From assembly GCF_900100335.1 (NCBI RefSeq), contig NZ_FNFE01000002.1, positions 620,001 through 684,000 of the forward strand: a stretch of DNA of 64,000 nucleotides, written 5' to 3'. Below the pieces are notes generated by a model. It was not told the origin of the DNA and searched no databases. It was given only the letters and a program-made list of their open reading frames with translations. Below are positions 1-8,249 of the stretch, one piece after another. Made by a program: the position numbers and the translations under genes. Origin of the DNA: Natronorubrum texcoconense (GTDB lineage: Archaea > Halobacteriota > Halobacteria > Halobacteriales > Natrialbaceae). The first letter of the stretch is position 1; each line of letters begins with the position of its first letter.

Positions 1-510
1 GCCCCCGACGGACTCGAGGGAACGATCGACGACGAAACCGGCGAGATGACGATCGAAGGGGCGCTCGACGTCGCCATCGAGGGCGACGACGACCGGCAGT
101 TCACGTTCGAGATCGCGACGACGACCGGCGAGAGCGGATCGCTCAGCGGCGCGGAAGCGGCCGACGAGGACGGCGGCGCGGTGACCGTCGTCGACAACGA
201 GTTCCTCGTCGACGATACGACCGGCGACAGCATCATCGATTCCGAACTCGACCTGCCGGCGACCGACGAGGGGACGAACTGGTTCGAACTCGAACTCGAG
301 ACCGAACTCGACGTCGACGAGGAGACCGCTGCGGAGGCGAGCGAGACCGACGAGGAGGCCAGCGAAGACGAGGAAGACGAGGCCGACGACGGGACGGCCG
401 GTGCCGGATCCGGAATCGTGACCGGAATCGGACTGGTCGTCGGACTCCTGGGCGTCGTCTCGGTCGGTGGGCTCCTCCTGGCGGGTGGGATCGGACGGCT
501 CGGTTCGTAA
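1..510 (+). CDS. Acidic membrane-anchored surface protein, C-terminal part
   Basis: The reading frame is open from the first base, so the start lies outside the window. The visible 169 residues are acidic, with repeated Asp/Glu/Thr runs. They end in a Glu/Asp-rich stalk, a Gly-rich spacer and one hydrophobic segment of about 25 residues (GIVTGIGLVVGLLGVV and on) followed by a short tail. This is the layout of a protein exported to the outside and held by a C-terminal membrane anchor. I do not recognise the family. The stop is followed at once by a strong hairpin and T-run. Confidence 0.7.
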   Translation, partial: APDGLEGTIDDETGEMTIEGALDVAIEGDDDRQFTFEIATTTGESGSLSGAEAADEDGGAVTVVDNEFLVDDTTGDSIIDSELDLPATDEGTNWFELELETELDVDEETAAEASETDEEASEDEEDEADDGTAGAGSGIVTGIGLVVGLLGVVSVGGLLLAGGIGRLGS

Positions 511-519
511 ACTGCGTTC

Positions 520-570
520 GTCTCGCGGGAACCGAAACGCGGACGACGTGTCTCCCGCGAGACTTTTTTT
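520..570 (+). terminator. Hairpin plus T-run terminator
   Basis: A perfect 11-bp inverted repeat (GTCTCGCGGGA at 520-530, TCCCGCGAGAC at 553-563) with a 22-base loop is followed directly by seven T (564-570). It begins ten bases after the stop of the acidic membrane protein. Archaeal termination usually needs only the T-run, so the hairpin is more than expected. Confidence 0.7.
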
Positions 571-907
571 ACCACGTTCTCGCAACCCGCGCGTTCCCGT
601 GGACGATCCTCGAACACGGACGAGACGTGTACGGAACGGAGTGATGGTTCCCCGGGCTCGTTCGTTCGACGACGTCGGACGGCGTTCGACCAGCGGTCGC
701 GCACTCGACAGTCGACGGCGAAGCCACGCTCGTGTGTCTTCCGTGATCCCTCGAGCGCCCGATACACTCCGAGACGGGATTAGCTCGAAGTCGTAGCCGA
801 CGACGCCGCGACGATCCCGTTCGAGATGGGACGTGAGAACGGCGTATCGAATCGATACTGTGCCCGGGGAGAACAGCGTACGGCGTGTGTCACACGATAT
901 CGAACCG
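571..907. other. Gene-free stretch
   Basis: I see no supported gene here. An open frame crosses it on the plus strand but has Arg-rich composition typical of a GC-rich non-coding frame. The stretch separates two convergently oriented genes. Confidence 0.5.
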
Positions 908-1513
908 TTACGTGCCGCCGACGGCCGACGTGACGGCGCCGACGATCGCACTGACGAGACCGCTCAGGCCCGCGAGCGCGACGAGGTCGGCCGGACCGGG
1001 CCCGCCGCCGCCGCCGGCCCCCGACGCACCGATGAAGAGACCCGAGACGAGAACCAGCAGCGTCGCACCGATCAAACAGCCCACCCCGATCACGATCGCC
1101 TCGCTCCGCGTCGAGAGCAGTCGTCCTTCGAAGAGGCCCACGATACTGGAGACCACCGGCGTCGCGAGGGCAGTAACGATGAGAAACACCAGCGGCGTGT
1201 ACCCCTCGACGATGAGGGCTTCCGTCCCCTCCTGTTCCGGCAGGATCGCCGATTCGATCCAGAGCCACGTCAGCAGACAGAGCAGTCCGATCCCGACGCC
1301 GACGACGAACATCGAGACCGTGATTCGTCTGAGTATGTGGAACGAACGCCCCGGGATCGTGAGCTGTATCGTCGGTTCCGAGGGAGAGTCCCGGAGCGGT
1401 TCCCCGGACACGGGTTCCGGGGAAGACGGGAGCAACTGTCGCGTCGAATCGTTCTGTCCGGCTTGTTGTGACGAGTCACCGGTCGCTGATTGTTGTGAGT
1501 TACTTTCTGTCAT
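908..1513 (-). CDS. Haloarchaeal multi-pass membrane protein
   Basis: A 201-residue protein with a hydrophilic Ser/Gln-rich N-terminal 55 residues, then four hydrophobic segments (about residues 65-87, 102-124, 137-160, 175-198), the last rich in Gly and Ala. It has no signal peptide or catalytic motif that I recognise. The start ATG at 1511-1513 has an AT-rich tract with CTATAATG upstream at about 1530-1537 (minus strand). The function is unknown. Confidence 0.75.
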   Translation of the reverse strand: MTESNSQQSATGDSSQQAGQNDSTRQLLPSSPEPVSGEPLRDSPSEPTIQLTIPGRSFHILRRITVSMFVVGVGIGLLCLLTWLWIESAILPEQEGTEALIVEGYTPLVFLIVTALATPVVSSIVGLFEGRLLSTRSEAIVIGVGCLIGATLLVLVSGLFIGASGAGGGGGPGPADLVALAGLSGLVSAIVGAVTSAVGGT

Positions 1514-1713
1514 GTAGGTGATTCACATTCATTATAGACCATTATCAAAGTAAGGATTATGAGATGAACAGGCGCAAAACCTCGCCCTTCAGGACTGGGA
1601 TACGCGCCGTCACTGGATGACACTATCCACGGGTAACTGCATTGGTGGATATTTCACGCTCAATCAGTATCTTTAATACGGGAAATTCTATAAATCCTTA
1701 TAAACACAGTCCG

Positions 1714-2982
1714 ATGCTGGAGACGACCCGCACCTATCGAGCGAAAATCGTCAACCAGACCCAAGTGAGTGACGACCTCGATGACTGCGGGCACTCAGCA
1801 TCGAAACTGTGGAACGTCGCCCGCTACCACACCCAGCAAGAATGGGACGAAACCGGAAATATTCCATCGGAAGCCGACCTCAAGCGTGAGCTAAAAGACC
1901 ACGAACGGTATAGTGACCTACATTCTCAGTCAAGTCAGCGAGTTCTAGAAGAGCTTGCTGAGTCGTTCAACGGCTGGTTCAAAAAGCGCAAGAACGGCGA
2001 CACCGACGCGAATCCACCCGGCTACAGAAAGCGTGGCGACAACCACCCACGCACCACCGTGACGTGGAAACAAAACGGTATCAAACACGACTCTAAGCAC
2101 AACAAACTCCGCCTGAGCAAGGGCTTTAACCTCAAGAACCACCGCTCAGATTTCATCCTCGTCGAGTACGAAACCCGACCGGACGTAACCGTGGAGAACA
2201 TCCAGCAAGTCAGAGCCGTCTGGAACGGCGACCAGTGGGAACTCCACCTTGTCTGCAACGTCGAAATACCTGTGGAAGACGCACCCGGCGACAACACGGC
2301 AGGTATCGACCTCGGAATTAAGAACTACCTCGCCATCGCCTACGACAATGGAGACGCCGAGTTGTATCCGGGGAACGTTCTGAAGCAAGACAAGCACTAC
2401 TTCACCCGCGACGAGTACGATACCGAAGGCGAGAACGGCCCGTCACGTCGTGCGCTCCGCGCTCGTCAGAAGTTGTCTCGGCGGAAAGACCACTTCTTAC
2501 ACGCACTCGCCAAACACATCGTTGAGCAATGCATCGATCACGAGGTCGAACATATCGTCATCGGTGACTTAAGCAAGATTCGAGAGGATGAGAACGGTGA
2601 CGCTCGAAACTGGGGAAAGCGTGGCAACAAGAAACTCCACGGGTGGGAGTTCGACCGCTTCACGGACTTACTTGAATACAAGGCCGAAGAACACGGTATC
2701 CTCGTAGACCGAAAGAGTGAGCGAGACACATCGAAGACGTGTTCGTGTTGTGGGCGGAAGCTAAACGCGAACCGCGTGGAGCGTGGCCTGTACGTCTGTG
2801 AGTCGTGTGGTGTGACGATGAACGCTGACATAAATGGTGCAGTCAACATTCGCAGAAAGATAACTCAGAATCCTCCTACGGGGGATATGAGTAACGGTCG
2901 TTTGGCACGGCCAGTAGCCTACCTGTTCAATCAAACCTCGGGGCGTTTCGCACCGAGCGAACGGGTGGGTTGCAAACCGTAA
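1714..2982 (+). CDS. tnpB: TnpB-family RNA-guided nuclease (IS1341 OrfB)
   Basis: A full-length 422-residue OrfB/TnpB with an N-terminal helical OrfB domain, a RuvC-like core and a zinc ribbon (C343, C345/C346, C362, C365). RuvC Asp residues are visible in GIDLG (D199) and NADINGAVNI (D372). The usual Glu before DL is Gly here (IVIGDL, G284). The C-terminus SGRFAPSERVGCKP is typical of haloarchaeal copies. I chose the ATG at 1714 because MLETTRTYRAKI is the family start and TATAAAT sits at 1690-1696; the frame opens further upstream but without family similarity. TnpB proteins cut DNA guided by an RNA from the element's right end. Whether this copy can cut is doubtful. Confidence 0.88.
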   Translation: MLETTRTYRAKIVNQTQVSDDLDDCGHSASKLWNVARYHTQQEWDETGNIPSEADLKRELKDHERYSDLHSQSSQRVLEELAESFNGWFKKRKNGDTDANPPGYRKRGDNHPRTTVTWKQNGIKHDSKHNKLRLSKGFNLKNHRSDFILVEYETRPDVTVENIQQVRAVWNGDQWELHLVCNVEIPVEDAPGDNTAGIDLGIKNYLAIAYDNGDAELYPGNVLKQDKHYFTRDEYDTEGENGPSRRALRARQKLSRRKDHFLHALAKHIVEQCIDHEVEHIVIGDLSKIREDENGDARNWGKRGNKKLHGWEFDRFTDLLEYKAEEHGILVDRKSERDTSKTCSCCGRKLNANRVERGLYVCESCGVTMNADINGAVNIRRKITQNPPTGDMSNGRLARPVAYLFNQTSGRFAPSERVGCKP

Positions 2983-3033
2983 TATCCCAACGCTCGGGAA
3001 TTTTCGCGCTTTAGCGCGGGGAGGATGTCAAAG
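2860..3033 (+). ncRNA. Candidate omega-RNA/sotRNA at the tnpB 3' end
   Basis: In IS1341-type elements a sense-overlapping RNA covers the last part of tnpB and the right-end hairpin, and acts as the guide scaffold. The expected right-end hairpin is present (CGCGC-TTTA-GCGCG, 3005-3018) just before GGGGAGGATGTCAA. The 5' boundary is inferred from family knowledge and not from a visible promoter. The guide would be the sequence after about 3033. Confidence 0.4.
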
Positions 3034-3174
3034 AAACGGTTCGATAGTCTCGATTCTTCGCGGGAGGGCGAGCGACGTACTGGTTCTCGAACGCCCTGTA
3101 TTCCGCCCCTAAACGTCACGATAGCGGGGCTGTTCGGTGGATAACAATCCCCCGTCCGCACTAACCGTATCCGC

Positions 3175-4425
3175 ATGAAACGCCGGACCTATCTCGCGAC
3201 GGCAACGGGGGCGACTGCAGCGACCGTAGCAGGCTGCATCGGACTCGGTGGTTCCGACACCGACGAGGAGGCGGACGACGACGATGAGACCACCGACGAC
3301 GGGCCGCCGGAACTCGAGGGACCCGACGAGGACGGGACGCTCGACGATTTCGACGATCTCGGCGCGTGGACGGTGGTCAGCGGCTCCATGTCCGCCGAAT
3401 CTGATCAGGCCGTGGCAGGAGATCAGTCCGTGCTGCTCGAGACCGACGCAGACGACCAGCAGGCCCGGATCGTCCGCGAACTTCCCGAACCCGTCAACTG
3501 CTCGACCGTGAATCTCGGGCTGGCCGTCGCGAGCGAGGAGACGATTACGCCGATAATCCAGCTGTTCGACGACGATGGTAATGTGATCGACTACCGCGCG
3601 ACGATCCATCCCGGCGGCCTGCAGCGCTGTAACTTCGGCGTCGCGAGGATGGACAGCGGCGTTGAGCTAACCGAAATCACCGACATTCACATCGCGTTTC
3701 TCTCCGCTGAGGACTCCGAAGACAGACTGTTGCTCGACGATCTCTACGCGGTCCCCAGACCCGAGGACGGGCAGGTGATGCTCCAGTTCGACGGCGGTCA
3801 CGAGTCGATCGAGTCGGAGGGGCTGCCGATTCTCGAGGCGTACGACTTCCCCGCCACGGTGTTCGTTCCGACGGATTTGGTCCGCGAGGACGACGACGCC
3901 GAAGGCGACTATCTCACCGAGGATCAGGTCGAGGAACTCGACGACGCTGGCTGCATGATCGCGAGCTACGCGGCGAACGGACAGATACTCGACAACTACG
4001 ACGAAGACGATCAGGCCGCTCAGCTCGTCGATGCACAGGAGTGGCTCGAAGACGAGGGCTACGAGAACGGGGCCCGCTACTTCTCGTATCCGGCCGGCCA
4101 GTACGACGAGGACACCCTCGATCTCGTCGCAGACACTTACGACGTCGGGTTTGCCGGACACCATCCCGTGCAGGGCCACGTCGTCAACGCGGCTCGCTAT
4201 CCCCGCCTCCTCAACCCAGACGTCGAAGACGCCGAGGAGGACCTCGAGCGAACGGCGAAACTCGGCGGGATCACCACGCTCTGTTACTACTCGCTCGAAG
4301 AGGACGACACGGTCGATCGGCTCGAGGAGACGATGGATCTCCTCGAGGACTACGTCGACGAGGGTGAACTCGAGGTCATCATGCCGGACGACCTCGAGAC
4401 CGAGTACGTGTTCGACGGCGAGTAG
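3175..4425 (+). CDS. Tat-exported lipoprotein with degenerate polysaccharide deacetylase domain
   Basis: A 416-residue protein with a twin-Arg start (MKRRTYLATA) and lipobox AGC (lipidated C21), then an acidic linker, a beta-rich region at about 60-195 that resembles a carbohydrate-binding module, and a NodB-like polysaccharide deacetylase fold at about 200-410. The catalytic motifs are altered: QFDGG (204-208) replaces TFDDG, ASYAANG replaces the His-x3-His metal motif, and FSYPAGQYD replaces RPPYG. It is therefore probably anchored outside the cell and binds, but may not de-N-acetylate, polysaccharide. The start is backed by the signal sequence. It stands alone between the IS element and the next gene. 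Confidence 0.75.
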   Translation: MKRRTYLATATGATAATVAGCIGLGGSDTDEEADDDDETTDDGPPELEGPDEDGTLDDFDDLGAWTVVSGSMSAESDQAVAGDQSVLLETDADDQQARIVRELPEPVNCSTVNLGLAVASEETITPIIQLFDDDGNVIDYRATIHPGGLQRCNFGVARMDSGVELTEITDIHIAFLSAEDSEDRLLLDDLYAVPRPEDGQVMLQFDGGHESIESEGLPILEAYDFPATVFVPTDLVREDDDAEGDYLTEDQVEELDDAGCMIASYAANGQILDNYDEDDQAAQLVDAQEWLEDEGYENGARYFSYPAGQYDEDTLDLVADTYDVGFAGHHPVQGHVVNAARYPRLLNPDVEDAEEDLERTAKLGGITTLCYYSLEEDDTVDRLEETMDLLEDYVDEGELEVIMPDDLETEYVFDGE

Positions 4426-4586
4426 CCGGGGTCCATCGCTGACGGACTACCGGTCCGCAAGCGCTCACATCGGCGACCGAGCCCCTCGAGAACGAGTCTA
4501 CGAACGAGACACACTGGGCCGCGGTGTTTCGGTCTCGAGAGTCGCGAGGCGCAACGGGTATTGACGTCCAGCACCACCTTCGGGTA

Positions 4587-5315
4587 ATGACCGAGGGACT
4601 CGACGCGGACGTCGACGGCATGGACGAGGTCGCCGAACGGCGCGACGAACTGGCTGCTCGCGTCCGGACGCACGCCGGCCAGATCGCGCGCGAACTCGCC
4701 GTCTTACAGGGTGGCGACTACGGCCAGGAGGAGTTCGACACGGACGGCGGTAGCTGGACGGTCAAGTACGAAGCCGGCGACGTCCAGTACCTGCGATTCG
4801 ACCCCAAATCGGGGTCCGAGACGTACGTCGTCTCGAGCAAGCAGCCGCCCGAACCCGGCCCGCTCGAGACGGCGATGGCCGACTACGGGAACTTCGTCGC
4901 GGCCTACAACGAGTACGTTCGGTCGTTCGACGGCCTGCTCGCGGACGTGCCCGACGAGTTTCCCGAGGTCGAGTCGACGGCGGAACTGGTCGCCGAACGC
5001 GACCGGATCGTTCAGCGAATTCGTGAGGTTGGGACCGCGATGGCTGGCGAGCTGTACCGGTACGAGGGCGAGTACGGTACCTACTCCACGACGGTGTCGG
5101 GAACGCGTTGGGAACTCAAGTGGGACGGCGACACGGTCTCCTATCTCCGAGTCGGCGGCTCGGACGGGACGTACCTTCTCTCGCAGTACGGTCCACCGTC
5201 CGCACCCGAAGTCCGTCGGCTCGCCGGCGACGTCGGTGCGTTCGTCGAGGCGTTCAACGAGCACGTCGACGAGCTCGAGGCGGATCTGTCACAGCTGTCG
5301 CTCGGCGAAGACTGA
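4587..5315 (+). CDS. Internally duplicated hypothetical protein
   Basis: A 242-residue, soluble, acidic protein that I cannot assign to a named family. It contains two copies of one unit of roughly 100 residues. Copy 1 runs GGDYGQEEFDTDGGSWTVKY, then YLRF, YVVS, YGNFVAAYNEYV. Copy 2 runs EGEYGTYSTTVSGTRWELKW, then YLRV, YLLSQYG, VGAFVEAFNEHV. Each unit is helix, beta-sheet, helix, with helices rich in charged residues. I chose the ATG at 4587 (MTEGLDADV) because TATTG lies about 28 bases upstream and the longer frame is not acidic. Confidence 0.65.
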   Translation: MTEGLDADVDGMDEVAERRDELAARVRTHAGQIARELAVLQGGDYGQEEFDTDGGSWTVKYEAGDVQYLRFDPKSGSETYVVSSKQPPEPGPLETAMADYGNFVAAYNEYVRSFDGLLADVPDEFPEVESTAELVAERDRIVQRIREVGTAMAGELYRYEGEYGTYSTTVSGTRWELKWDGDTVSYLRVGGSDGTYLLSQYGPPSAPEVRRLAGDVGAFVEAFNEHVDELEADLSQLSLGED

Positions 5316-5473
5316 AAAGCGTCTCGGTGTTCGGAGCCGCTACCTGCGCTGTAGGAGGACGTTTCGATCCGTTACGAGCGTTCTACACCGATCCCTGTAG
5401 AGTAAACGCGTCGACAATCAGGGTAACTGACTGACCGGTTTTTCCCCATTTCGCCCGCCGGTTTAGTCGTAGC

Positions 5474-6796
5474 ATGACTCTATCACGACGCTCGACAATC
5501 AAGGCGATCGGTATAGTTGGTGGCGGTTCGGCACTAAGCGGAACTGCACTTGCCATCAACGAGCACGAAGACGACGAGCGAGACGCCGACGAGGTACCGG
5601 ACGACGAAGAGGTGGGAGCGATTCGCGTCGGTCACTTCTCACCGGACGCCCCAAACGTCGACGTCTACGTCGACGACGAGCAGATCCTCACAGACCTCGC
5701 GTACGACGAACTCTCGCCGTATCTGGAGATCGCACCGGGAACCTACAACCTGACGATCACGGCTGCCGGCGACGATGAACCGGTCTACGAGGATACCCTC
5801 CCTGTCGACACGGATTACTACACGGCCGCGGCGATCGGCGAAATCGAAGGTGACGACGCTGACGACGAGCTGGAAGGGGCGGAAACCGCCTCGGCCATCC
5901 AGGACGACGAGTTCGACGACACTGACGACGTCGAGCCGGACGACGACGAAGACGTCCTCGACGACGAGGCGCCCGAGGAAGACGACGCGGCTGCTGAAGA
6001 AGACGAGGCAGTTGCCGAGGAAGACGACGAAGACGGACCCGGAACGTTCGACGTCCTCCTGCTGCTCGACCGAGAAGAGGTCGAACAGGAAGGCACGTCA
6101 CAGCTTCGACTGGTCCACGCCTCCCCCGACGCGCCCGTGCTCGACATCACGGACGACCAGGGACTCCCGCTCTACGAGGACGTCGGCTTCGGCGAGCCGT
6201 CTGGCTACGTTTCGTTCGAGCCCGGAGAGCAGACGCTCGAGTTGTTCGAAGCCGGCGAGAACGAGTTCGACGCGGAGTTCGACGAAGACGACGAGGAAAC
6301 CGAACAGCCGGACACCGCAGCGTCCATCCAGGAGGACGATGACGATGGCCCCGACCTGGATGATGAGGACGACGAAGACGAGGACGATGACCTCGAACTA
6401 GACGACGAGGATGATCTCGATGAGGACGACGAAGACGAAGTCATCGATCAGGCCGAACCCCTCGTCTCCATCGACGTCGAGCTCGAGGACGACACGGTGT
6501 ACACGGCGTTTGCAATCGGCTACTTCGAGGCCGAGGACGACGATGACGACCGACCCTTCGAGCTGCGCGTCGCCGTCGACGGTCGCGAAGAAGAAGACAC
6601 CGACCACGACGAGGCGCCCGACGAAGCGGAACCGGACGAAGAAGAAGTCGAAAACGGCGATGACGACGACTACGACGATGACGACGACTACGACGACGAT
6701 GAGGACGAGTACGGCGATGACGATGATGACGGGTACGACGACTACGACGATGACGACGAGCACGAGGAAGAAGAGCCGGTGACGGCCGACGACTGA
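5474..6796 (+). CDS. Tat-exported DUF4397 protein with long acidic inserts
   Basis: A 440-residue protein with a Tat signal (LSRRSTIKAIGIVGGG, cleavage after about residue 27). It has two DUF4397 domains, visible as VGHFSPDAPNVDVYVDD (about 52-68) and RLVHASPDAPVLDI (212-225). Each domain is interrupted in a loop by an Asp/Glu-rich insert, at about 124-190 and 264-325. Near the start of each insert is the motif TASAIQDD (138-145) or TAASIQED (281-288), which also occurs in the two secreted proteins at 8.2-11.4 kb. The C-terminal 60 residues are almost only Asp, Glu and Tyr. It is probably secreted. DUF4397 domains are extracellular beta-sandwiches of unknown binding role. Confidence 0.85.
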   Translation: MTLSRRSTIKAIGIVGGGSALSGTALAINEHEDDERDADEVPDDEEVGAIRVGHFSPDAPNVDVYVDDEQILTDLAYDELSPYLEIAPGTYNLTITAAGDDEPVYEDTLPVDTDYYTAAAIGEIEGDDADDELEGAETASAIQDDEFDDTDDVEPDDDEDVLDDEAPEEDDAAAEEDEAVAEEDDEDGPGTFDVLLLLDREEVEQEGTSQLRLVHASPDAPVLDITDDQGLPLYEDVGFGEPSGYVSFEPGEQTLELFEAGENEFDAEFDEDDEETEQPDTAASIQEDDDDGPDLDDEDDEDEDDDLELDDEDDLDEDDEDEVIDQAEPLVSIDVELEDDTVYTAFAIGYFEAEDDDDDRPFELRVAVDGREEEDTDHDEAPDEAEPDEEEVENGDDDDYDDDDDYDDDEDEYGDDDDDGYDDYDDDDEHEEEEPVTADD

Positions 6797-6834
6797 TCAC
6801 GGACGATCTTTCCGGGGAACCCCGGTTCGAGCGG

Positions 6835-6939
6835 TCATTTTTGGAGCGCGATTCGCCGTTTGAGGTCGGCCATCGCACGCACGAACAGCCACTGTTCAGA
6901 CTCCTGCACCCGGTGACAGCGGATCGTTCGTCGCACCAC
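6835..6939 (-). CDS. Possible 34-residue small protein
   Basis: A minus-strand frame with a GTG start encodes a basic, helix-prone 34-residue peptide ending ESEQWLFVRAMADLKRRIAL. Codon third positions are fairly GC-rich but not decisive. It could be a real small protein or the tail of a lost gene. Nothing else coding is visible between 6797 and 7185. Confidence 0.25.
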   Translation of the reverse strand: MVRRTIRCHRVQESEQWLFVRAMADLKRRIALQK

Positions 6940-7185
6940 TCCGACAGGAGCACTCTCCTGCCGTAGGAATTCGCTGTGCGGGCGCGAACGACGCTTTTGA
7001 CAGATGGTCGGTCGGGAAGCGACACGGACCGTTCACGGACGCCGCGGCCGGAACGGCCGGCAGACTGGCTTCCTGCCGCTGGCCGCGGGTCGCCGACCGA
7101 TACGAGATCGCGGACTCGGCGAGTACGACGTAGCCGTGGCTCGTCGGGCTGCAGCACACGATACGCTCGAGAAGAGCCAGGAGTG

Positions 7186-7461
7186 TTAGACGTCGACGTA
7201 CTGGTCGACCCACTCCTGACGGCGCTGCAGGACACGTCGCCCCTTCGGGGTCAGTGCGTAGTAGTTCGTCCGCCGATCGAGTTGGCCTTTCTCGACGAGT
7301 TCCTTCTCGACCAGCGTGTCGAGATTGGGATACAGCCGGCCGTGGGTGACCGGCTGATCGATGTACCGATTGATGTCGTCGAGTATCTCCTGTCCGGACG
7401 GACGGTCTTTACCTGCGATCACGTACAGCAAGTCACGTTGGAAGCCAGTTAACTGATCCAT
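7186..7461 (-). CDS. PadR-family transcriptional regulator
   Basis: A 91-residue winged-helix protein that matches the PadR N-terminal domain along its whole length. It starts FQRDLLYVIAGKDRPSGQEI; the recognition-helix region is VTHGRLYPNLDTLVEKELVEK and the wing is TNYYALTPKGRRVL. The long C-terminal dimerisation domain of larger PadR proteins is absent, as is usual for haloarchaeal members. TATAAC at about 7506-7511 lies some 45 bases upstream of the start, so a short leader is likely. The target genes are unknown; the divergent neighbour is a Nudix gene. Confidence 0.88.
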   Translation of the reverse strand: MDQLTGFQRDLLYVIAGKDRPSGQEILDDINRYIDQPVTHGRLYPNLDTLVEKELVEKGQLDRRTNYYALTPKGRRVLQRRQEWVDQYVDV

Positions 7462-7608
7462 GGATCACCCTCTGAATGACGACGTTCACCGATCTGTGGC
7501 TTTGTTATAGAGCAGGTACGATCGTCGGAGCGTCCGGAACGCACCGCGTAGGACCGCTGCTGTGCGTCACGCCGCACGCAGCGACGACGGTACCAGCGTG
7601 ACGCGGCG

Positions 7609-7615
7609 TTTTTGA
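7609..7615 (+). promoter_or_regulatory. TATA box of the Nudix gene
   Basis: TTTTTGA begins 30 bases before the ATG at 7639, which fits a leaderless transcript and decides this start over the one at 7612. Confidence 0.45.
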
Positions 7616-7638
7616 CGGTTACCGCCGTACAGCCCGGT

Positions 7639-8193
7639 ATGCCTCCGGATCCGCTCGCGTGGGAGACCCGAGATCGCCAGGTAGCCTATTCCTGCCCGGG
7701 CTTCGACGTCGTTAACGAGACCGTTCAGCTGCCAGATGGCATCGAAACCGAGTTCGACTACCTCTCCGAGCCGGCGAGCGTCTGCGTGCTCCCGTTCGCC
7801 CCCGACGGCGACGTCGTCTGCATCGAGGAGTGGCGCCAGGCCGTCGGTCGGATCAACCGCGGTCTCCCCGTGGGCGGGACCGAACCGGCTGACGACGACC
7901 TCGAGGCGGCGGCCCGACGCGAACTCGCCGAAGAAACCGGCCACGAGGCCGAGCGACTCGAGCCGCTGGTGACCGTCGAGCCGGCAAACGGCATCGCTGA
8001 TTCGGTGTTACACTTCTTCGTCGCCCACAGCTGTCGACCGACGGCCGAACAACGGCTCGACCACAACGAGAGTATCCGAGTGACCCGACGGCCCTACGGG
8101 GAGTTGCTCGAGGCCATCCGTGAGGGCGAAATCCGCGACGGGCGGACGGTGCTCGCCGTCTCGTACTATCAGCTGTTCGAGGCGGTGCCCTAA
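7639..8193 (+). CDS. Nudix hydrolase, ADP-ribose pyrophosphatase-like
   Basis: A 184-residue protein with a complete Nudix box: GG at the front, then AAARRELAEETGHEAE, carrying the metal-binding RELxEETG core. The region before the box (CIEEWRQAVGRINRGLPVGG) resembles NudF/ADP-ribose pyrophosphatases, where the Arg and Pro-x-Gly residues contact the nucleotide sugar. The likely reaction is hydrolysis of ADP-ribose or a similar nucleoside diphosphate derivative in the cytoplasm. The exact substrate cannot be read from the sequence. Confidence 0.88.
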   Translation: MPPDPLAWETRDRQVAYSCPGFDVVNETVQLPDGIETEFDYLSEPASVCVLPFAPDGDVVCIEEWRQAVGRINRGLPVGGTEPADDDLEAAARRELAEETGHEAERLEPLVTVEPANGIADSVLHFFVAHSCRPTAEQRLDHNESIRVTRRPYGELLEAIREGEIRDGRTVLAVSYYQLFEAVP

Positions 8194-8249
8194 AAAATCG
8201 CAACGGAGTGCGATCGGTCGGTCGACCGATCGGCGGTCACGGTCGGTCC

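Larger units (their letters stand above)
1565..3033 (+). mobile_element. IS200/IS605-group, IS1341-type (tnpB-only) element
   Basis: One tnpB gene is flanked by the short imperfect hairpins that end this group. The left end holds CTCGCCCTTCAGGACTGGG (1581-1599), a decayed hairpin within a GGCGC/GCGCC pair (1571-1575, 1604-1608). The right end holds CGCGC-TTTA-GCGCG (3005-3018) followed by GGGGAGGATGTCAA. There is no tnpA, so movement would need a TnpA from elsewhere. The exact ends are estimated. A further palindrome ATCCAC/GTGGAT lies at 1625-1630 and 1645-1650. Confidence 0.75.

Noticed and set aside
467-796. 109-codon plus-strand frame after the first gene
   Set aside because: It overlaps the end of the first CDS, runs through the terminator hairpin and is Arg-rich.
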